Assembly: GCA_034008185.1 (NCBI GenBank)
Contig: CM067089.1
Coordinates: 23,532,213 to 23,596,212, forward strand
DNA length: 64,000 nucleotides
DNA from: Gorsachius magnificus
Lineage: Eukaryota > Chordata > Aves > Pelecaniformes > Ardeidae
Reading direction: 5' to 3'
In this document: positions 57,101 through 64,000 of the stretch, piece by piece
How the letters are laid out: each line of letters starts with the position of its first letter
Numbering within the stretch: the stretch's first letter is position 1
Made by a program: the position numbers and the translations under genes
The notes under the pieces: generated by a model
Database searches by the model: none
What the model was told of the DNA's origin: nothing
What the model saw: the letters and a program-made list of their open reading frames with translations, nothing else

Positions 57101-60100
57101 TTATCTTGGAGACTGCCATAAAACTCCCAATAAAATGCATTCAGCTACTGAAAATCGGATTCATTTTTCATCATTAACATGGGAACTATTCCTGTTTTGA
57201 AGTAAGAAATTGTTTCTTCCACAAAGAAATTTAGTTTTGAAGTTCACTTTTAGTTTCTGATCATAGAAAAACATATGCCTAACCTACATGTCAAAATTAA
57301 TGGCGTTAGTTTTGTGTGCCATTTTGCAAGCTTGTGTAAGTATCTATATGATTAAATAATTATGGAACTATTTCTGTTTCACACGTAGCAGTAAGATATG
57401 AGGTCAGATATTATCAGAAATGAGACTTAAAGAAATAGAAGCATCCAGAACACTGTTTATGAAGAAACATAGTCTAAAGCAACATTAGTGTTTTCAGCGT
57501 TTCTCTTTCCTTTCTTAATAAATCTTCAACTTGGTTCAAATAATGGAATTGAAACCAGAAAATCCCAGTTACTTTTTTTTTAAAATCAATAATCAGATTG
57601 CCTTGCCTCAGCTGGAATGGAATTGCCAGAAAAGTGAAATTCTCTCCAGGGGTAAACATGCACCAGCCTGTATGGTGAGGTGTTCAGCAGGAAAGAGAAC
57701 CCACTTCTCTTGGTCTAGCCTGGTAGAAGGCATTCATCCTATAAAAAGCACTGCAAAAACCCCGATGACTTGATCCACCACTTGCATACAACAACATAAC
57801 CACCTACCAACACGCAGTTTTACTAACATGGTGGGTCCTCCGCTTTTCTGCGATGTTTTTGTGGTAAGACTCGTTCCACAAACAAGGACACAAAAATGCT
57901 TTATAAACAGTAAGCAGATACATCTCCATGGATGCCTCCGTGAGCTTGTCCATGCTAGGGAAGTAACACCCACGGCCCCACAATTACCGCCGTGGCAAAG
58001 CTGTGCAATGACAGTAATATTCCTGAGCACCACCAGATTTGCCCAGAGCCCCGTGTTTTCTACCACCATTTCATGCAAGTTGACAAACACAGCTGAACTT
58101 TGCCTATACAGACAGGCTAGCTGATGGCGCTTGCTGTAATACAGACGCTAATTTTCTACAGCCTAGCAATTACCTTAAGGCTGCTCTTTAATAGTGTACA
58201 GAAAATAGTGAACTAAGTTAAAAATGCCGCACTCAAAATGGAAAGGGGCATTTATTACTAATCATTGTATGAAGAGCTAACGCAAACAATGCTCAACAAA
58301 ACAGTGGCAAATACACTCCTTTATCCTGCCATCCGTACTATCCCAGATTAAGAAATGCGATCCAGAACAACAGATATAGGAAAGCAAGCATACAGAGAGA
58401 CAATTAGTCAAGTAAACAATTTGGGAATGATTGCTGGAAGAAACAGGCTCGCAAGAGCAGAGAGAGGGAGGGACAATTTGGCAGCAGAGACTGGGAGACT
58501 GTTCCAGGAATAGGAGGCAGCATGAAACAAAATGCAAAGCTGAGAGTAGGAGGAAGAGATAAAGGGAGGAGTGCACAGGGAGTCAGGGGAGTAGGAGAAA
58601 ATGACAGCTCACATTGCTTAAGGAGGCAGAAACACAGCGCCTAAAGACAGAATTTGCCTGAGACATTAGCTCTAGCTTGCCTACTTTTAAAAAACATAGG
58701 TTCTTTAATAATCAAAAGAAGCAGGGTCTAAAAGGCTTAACAACTCATCTTCAAAGACGAGATCCAGCAGAAGTACACTAGCATGCTTACAGCTTATGTA
58801 TTTAATGCTGACAGAGGAGGGCTCATACGGTCTGCAAGTCTAAAATTCATCATGTCTTGCAATATTCCAGACCCACCACAGCATTATTTCATCCATACCC
58901 AGACTAAAGCCACTGCTGGTTTGGTTGTGAAAATCTAACAGGCTTGCAGCAGTGTCTAACTCCATTCATCCCTGCCCTCTGTCCAGAGAAAAGCACTCGG
59001 CAGCAAAAGCTGGCAAGGACTGCATTAGGCAGGGAAGTTGTTTCAACTACATTCTTACAGGGCTTTCTGCCCTTTCAATCGTACGCTGTTGCCCATACAG
59101 AGACAAGAGCAGTATTCGCTAGCTGGCGGTGTAGACTACCTACATTAAAGAACACCCACAATAAAACATTATAAATGCTGAAATTTCATCATTAATGTTG
59201 GAATCTCAAGCAGAAATGTGCTAATTGATCTCAGTGAGGTAACAGATACTTCATAGTTTTCAGATCACTTAACACTTAAAATCTTGTGCACAGATGTGAT
59301 GGGAGAGAAACAACCGCATTTAGAGCATTCAAGTAATTCAAACTCGACTTTGCAGCAACACTATAACTAAATAATTAATGCTTTTTCGTAGCCCCAGATT
59401 ACATGAACACTGTATTTCTAGACAAGTTTTTTTTCCTTATTTTTCTACTCAGAGTTGCTGCAAAGGGGAGAGCAAAGGCACTCTGGATATCCAAACACCG
59501 AATTTTCTTATCTTTTTCATTGTAGCCAAAACACAAGAATTAAATAATTTTTAGCTAGACAGCAACTTTGAAGAGCTATAATTATGTTACCAAAAAATAC
59601 ACTATGATAAACATATTTTAAAATTTTAGACATTAATTTTAAAGTTAAATACACAAATCAATTTTAACTCTAATTATTTGGTCTACTTAACTCTCATATA
59701 AATAATTTGGTAGCTAGAATATAAAGATTACAGCTTTTTGGAAGACATGCTCTGTTTTCTAACACAACACAGAAATGAAGCCTCTACTTGAATTGTAAAA
59801 TTCAGTCTTCATTATGAATCTGGGTTAGCGTTTCTGAAGTAATTTGAAACGCTTTGACTTTGTCCTCACTCTCCCGTGAAGCGCTAAGTGGCTTGCAGAA
59901 CATCTGTGACTGCAAGTGTTAACGGAAAGCGCATTCAAAGGACCTGCTGACATCTTGGTACCTGTAGCAAGAATCTGGCCCCCGTGCTTTTATGCTTATT
60001 TTTGCCCATATTCCCCTTTACCCACCTATATTTTCCCAACCAATTTATCCAAGACAACCAGGGAGCATCACGAGGCAGCTGCCTGTCGCTGGATGCAACC

Positions 60101-63100
60101 CAGCCTCCTCTGAGCTCGCCAGGCGCTGGCTTTGCTGCCTGACTCCCCTCTCAGCTGAGGGGGGCATGGGCAGAAGTGCAAATTCACCAGTATCCCCCCA
60201 CCCCGGCCAGGAGAGCAGACCAGCACATCCTTCTCCTCCTTGGCCACACAGGGCTGCCAGTTTGACAAACGCATTGGTCATTCCAACTCCAGGACACCCA
60301 CTGATGCAGTCTCGGTTTCAACCCCTGGCGTCCCTTGGCAGCAGTGCCAACAGGTAACTCTACCCCAGCAGTGCCAAGGGGCGCACATAGGGGTTATCAA
60401 CCCATATGCCACCCTCATTTGGCTCCTCCAGAGTTAAGACAGGGCAACTGTTTTCTAACTCATTCCTGCACAGGGAAACTGAGGACCCAGTTTTGTCCTC
60501 TCATCCAGACACCGATTTTCCAGAGCATTCAGAGAGGAAGACTCCACAGGTGAACCACAAGCGAGGGCTCCGAGTTCAGGAGACCAACACTGGGAACTTC
60601 CAGGGAAATTTCAGTGCCCTTTTTGGCTTCCTTCTCTGCTTGCACAGTTCCATAGGGGGCAGATGGAAGAGTAGCATTATCATGGGAGATGAGACAGGGT
60701 GGGATATCGAAATCTTCAACTTCCCCTTTGTGCACTGGTCTGCAAGCATCAGAAATAGGTTCAAAGATTATCTTTGAGACAGTGAGGGCTCTTCACATAC
60801 CCTCTGGGAGGGAGCTAGACATCACCCTAAAAGCTAGGGAATTTGAGAGTAAGACTGAGTTCAGTCCTTTATTCCACTTTTAATTCAATGCAGCTACACA
60901 TTTCCTGAACCCCATCTGTAAAATGAGAATCACATTACACAAAGATGCTGAGCACTGATGCCTCAACAGCGCTTTGTGAATGTATCAGAATTAATCGGTA
61001 TCCTGACATTACCTGGGTAAAACACAAACTTCAAAACAGCGATAAGGGTGGGATTGCCACTTCTCGCTGCTCTACTGCAAACACTGCAGAGAATGAGATT
61101 GGAGACAGATAGAAGGTGAGAAATCCTATAGCCATTCTCAATTAGCAGCAGGATCGTAATTTGGCTTGGTTTGCTGACAGCATAGAGGTTGCTCCATGGA
61201 AAGGGTGAAAATTGCCTTCCCCTCCACTGTATTTGCCAGGTGCTTATACATTTCTTTTTCTTCACTGCTGCTATTTGCATTAAACAGGGGTACCGCACTC
61301 ATTCAGCAAGGACCAGCTCAGAGGTTAAACAACTAGCAATAGCATTTAATTTATTGGGAAGGGAGAAGAGAATGAATTTATTTTAGGTCAAATTGCTTAT
61401 ATGAAGAATCACCTTGGACTGCAAATGCTCGGAATACAAGTAAGAGGAAATATTTGAGTCCTCTACTTTTTTGAAGAGAGGTCCACTTTCCTTCATGATC
61501 CTAAACAGACTAATGTCAATCAACCAATTTAATGTATACAGGCTGAACCAATGCCATGAATCCTACCCCTAACTACCCTACCACCTCAGAAGAGACATCT
61601 TAACTTCTATCCCCCACTCCTTATAGAAATCCAAACCAGAACTGTACATGTATCAGCGGCAGACACTGGAGGTCTGCGTTATGTGCTCTCCCACATTCCT
61701 CACACCCCCCTGCCCCAGGAAAAACATTTGGCCTTTACACAAATATATTCTGCACTTGAATTTTCAGTATAAAAATGATTACTTACTCTGAAATGAAGCA
61801 CACAACATGGAGTGGCCACTGAGCACCACAGAAAGGCTGAAAAGCTACAACACGCTAAAGCAGAGAAAAGTGAACTTCTCTATTTGATCTTTTTCAGTTC
61901 CAAAAAGGAGGGTTTCTGCATAACCTCAGCTCATATATGGGGGTATGAAAAAGCAAGATTATGTTTCCTTTGCTGTACGATACCTAACTTTACAACCTTT
62001 TGTTCAGAAGCAGGCATCACACTGGATTGAAAGCAGCTTTTGAAATGGTAAGCAACAAAACCAAATCCCTTTGAGGAATATTTTGCATTAAAGATGGCTT
62101 TAAATTTGCAGTGAAAGATTCCAGCACCAGCCATATTCTGAGAACAATGTGTGCTCTCTCTCCGCCAGCCCCTGTGCCTGGCTTGCTGGCTCTGTAGTGA
62201 ATTTGTTACTGCCCTAAGGGAGTATTAGATAATGAAGAGCTCCGAGTTTTCCTTTCGCTTCATGCCTGGGCTCATCCTAATGTGTGTAAAGCAGGCTTAG
62301 TTTGCAGACTTTCCTTCTCAGCCTCATTCCCCTCCTATTTTCCAGCAACCCAGCAACGTTTTTTTATAAAGGAGCACTTCCAGTTGCCTCTCTTAAAACA
62401 AGCTTATTGAATCCATCACCTTCTTTAGAGTGTTTCAGAGACTAAAATGAGGTTCCCAGCTTTCAAACACACCCAAGTGCTTTTACTGCACCAGGTGACT
62501 GCATCACGAAGCATCAGAAAACAGGCACCCCACAGAGTGATAACTACTCGAGTACCTGCTCCAGTCCAGCTCTGCGCTACAGGTGGCACTTCATCCTGCT
62601 AGAAGAAATCTTCAGCAGGGTCCAGGTGTGAGGAACGGGGTAGGAGAGACACACATCTATACACATAAGTGGTAACACCAGGCTGAACGGGAGCTCATGC
62701 AACCGGACCTTAACTGTGGTTTCAGGCAAATGGCTGCATCCACTCAAGAAATGCCTCTGACATGTTATAACATTTTACTGAGCGCATAAAATGGTTGTTT
62801 CGCAATGAAAGACAGCAGTGGGGTTAATGTCTTTTTGTTGTATTTCACCTAAGGGGAACATACTTGATCCATCATTTCCGGATGGTTTAAAACAATGGAG
62901 AACATTTTTATTGAAAGATCATTTGTTTTTTTTTAGTAATTTCTTTCAAATCATTGAAGCAGAAAAACCACATAGGACGCTGCCTGACAATTCCAGCAGT
63001 GAGGTAAGACCCAAGATTCCTGGAGTAAGCAGCAGGTCAAACTTTGACAGGTTACTTCAGCTCTGTGTTGGCTAAACACTCCTGTCAACACATAGCTTTT

Positions 63101-64000
63101 CATTATCTCTTTGGGATTCTTGAACTGAATGGCCTATAGAAAGGCCAGTTCCTAACACAACATGGAAAAAAATTTCACTGCAATTTTAGCTAACCTGAAA
63201 CACATGACATCGCTTAAGCAGAGACCACCGCCCTTCCTCATCCTTTATGAGCTGAAGCTGGGGAATGAAGAGAGAGGGCAGAGAAGGGAACTGAAAATTG
63301 TGTCTCCTCTTCCACATAGCCACATTGTAGAGGGAAGGTTTTAGACAGCAGGAGCTGCATCTACACAGTTACTTACAAAGCAGCCTAACCATCTGACTAC
63401 ACTCGTTACTGCAAGAGGAAAAACAAAGACCCTTAAGAGAAGAGGCCCTGTGATTAGTTTCTGGTCATGTTCCAGGCCAAGCTCTTGCTTCCTACATCTG
63501 CAGTGTTTGGCCACGTTGCAGAAGCATCCGTTGTACTATCAGCATGAACTTGACTGGTTAATTAAGAACATTTTTAAAGGCCCAAATTCTGTTCAGTATG
63601 CCTTGACCAGGAGAATGGCAGCTACATCTCAGCTCAAGGATCAAGAAATTTCTTAATGACCAGAAAATCCTCAGTGTTCCAAGTGAATCTTATTTCCCAA
63701 GGAACTAAAAAATGGAAGTCAAACATACTGTTAACCAAAGGGTCATCTTTAGCTAGTTTGCGGTGAAAGGAAAAAGAACATCTATAACAATTTCCAATTT
63801 CTAAGCTTTCAAATTGCTCAATATTAACTTAACCGAACTAGCTTCGCTCTTGAGATGCAAATGAGAATTTAGATTGCTGTGTGACAGACCACTAGAAAAT
63901 GCAGTTGCATTAGTCCTCAGGGAACATAAAAGACATCATCTGATTTTTAAAATGTTCTATCTGTAATGGCTCTAATCTTTACCATTATTTCGTCAGTTAC
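54136..64000. other. Non-coding region upstream of NDST2, distal part
   Basis: No coding exon recognised on either strand and no CAMK2G sequence, the neighbour expected from mammals. A - strand donor-like site at 55,416/55,415 (ACAACAG|GTAAGC) is another candidate non-coding exon edge. It contains a G run at 56,008-56,017, the inverted repeat at 56,399-56,431, and AT-rich sequence around 59,570-59,720. Confidence 0.5.
56399..56431. repeat. Perfect 12-bp inverted repeat with 9-nt loop
   Basis: CTTCATGCACTG at 56,399-56,410 is the exact reverse complement of CAGTGCATGAAG at 56,420-56,431, with GTTAGTTTT between. The stem is too short for a microRNA precursor. Confidence 0.85.

Noticed and set aside
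47297..64000. CAMK2G exons expected from mammalian synteny
   Set aside because: No kinase or association-domain peptide is present in any frame on either strand.

Overview
This is vertebrate nuclear DNA, almost certainly from a bird. It holds two multi-exon protein genes in tail-to-tail (convergent) order: the 3' half of ZSWIM8 on the + strand (1 to about 15,595) and the whole coding region of NDST2 on the - strand (about 21,525 to 47,296). The bird assignment rests on three things: protein divergence from the mammalian versions (recalled, not searched), the ZSWIM8-NDST2 neighbourhood that is also seen in mammals, and a solo LTR at 53,534-54,130 of a type I recognise as abundant in songbirds and their relatives. 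The species cannot be named from this window.

Region 1-15,595. Fourteen ZSWIM8 exons carry the C-terminal ~932 residues, and all junctions are GT-AG and in phase. The 5' half of the gene, including the SWIM zinc finger and cullin/elongin-binding boxes, lies left of the window. The stop codon is at 14,770-14,772, followed by a ~0.8 kb 3' UTR ending near an ATTAAA signal.

Region 15,600-21,525. About 6 kb of intergenic DNA separates the two 3' ends; I see simple repeats and no gene.

Region 21,525-47,296. NDST2 runs right to left. Thirteen coding exons add up to exactly 880 codons including the stop (879 residues), close to the ~883 of human NDST2. The residues expected for both catalytic activities are present. 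The introns are long (up to 7.35 kb) and carry no other genes that I can find.

Region 47,297-64,000. About 16.7 kb upstream of NDST2 has no recognisable coding exon. It probably holds the NDST2 promoter and non-coding 5' exons, plus the solo LTR, short tandem duplications and a perfect inverted repeat. The next gene expected from mammalian synteny, CAMK2G, is not visible.

The two genes are functionally unrelated: ZSWIM8 is a ubiquitin-ligase receptor for Argonaute during target-directed microRNA decay, and NDST2 is a Golgi heparan sulfate/heparin modifying enzyme. I found no clearly novel biological system. The more interesting signals are small: a tandem NAGNAG splice acceptor and a weak donor in ZSWIM8, an intronic RNA hairpin beside a splice acceptor, a duplicated acceptor-like tract, G-quadruplex motifs on the NDST2 sense strand, and the LTR insertion.
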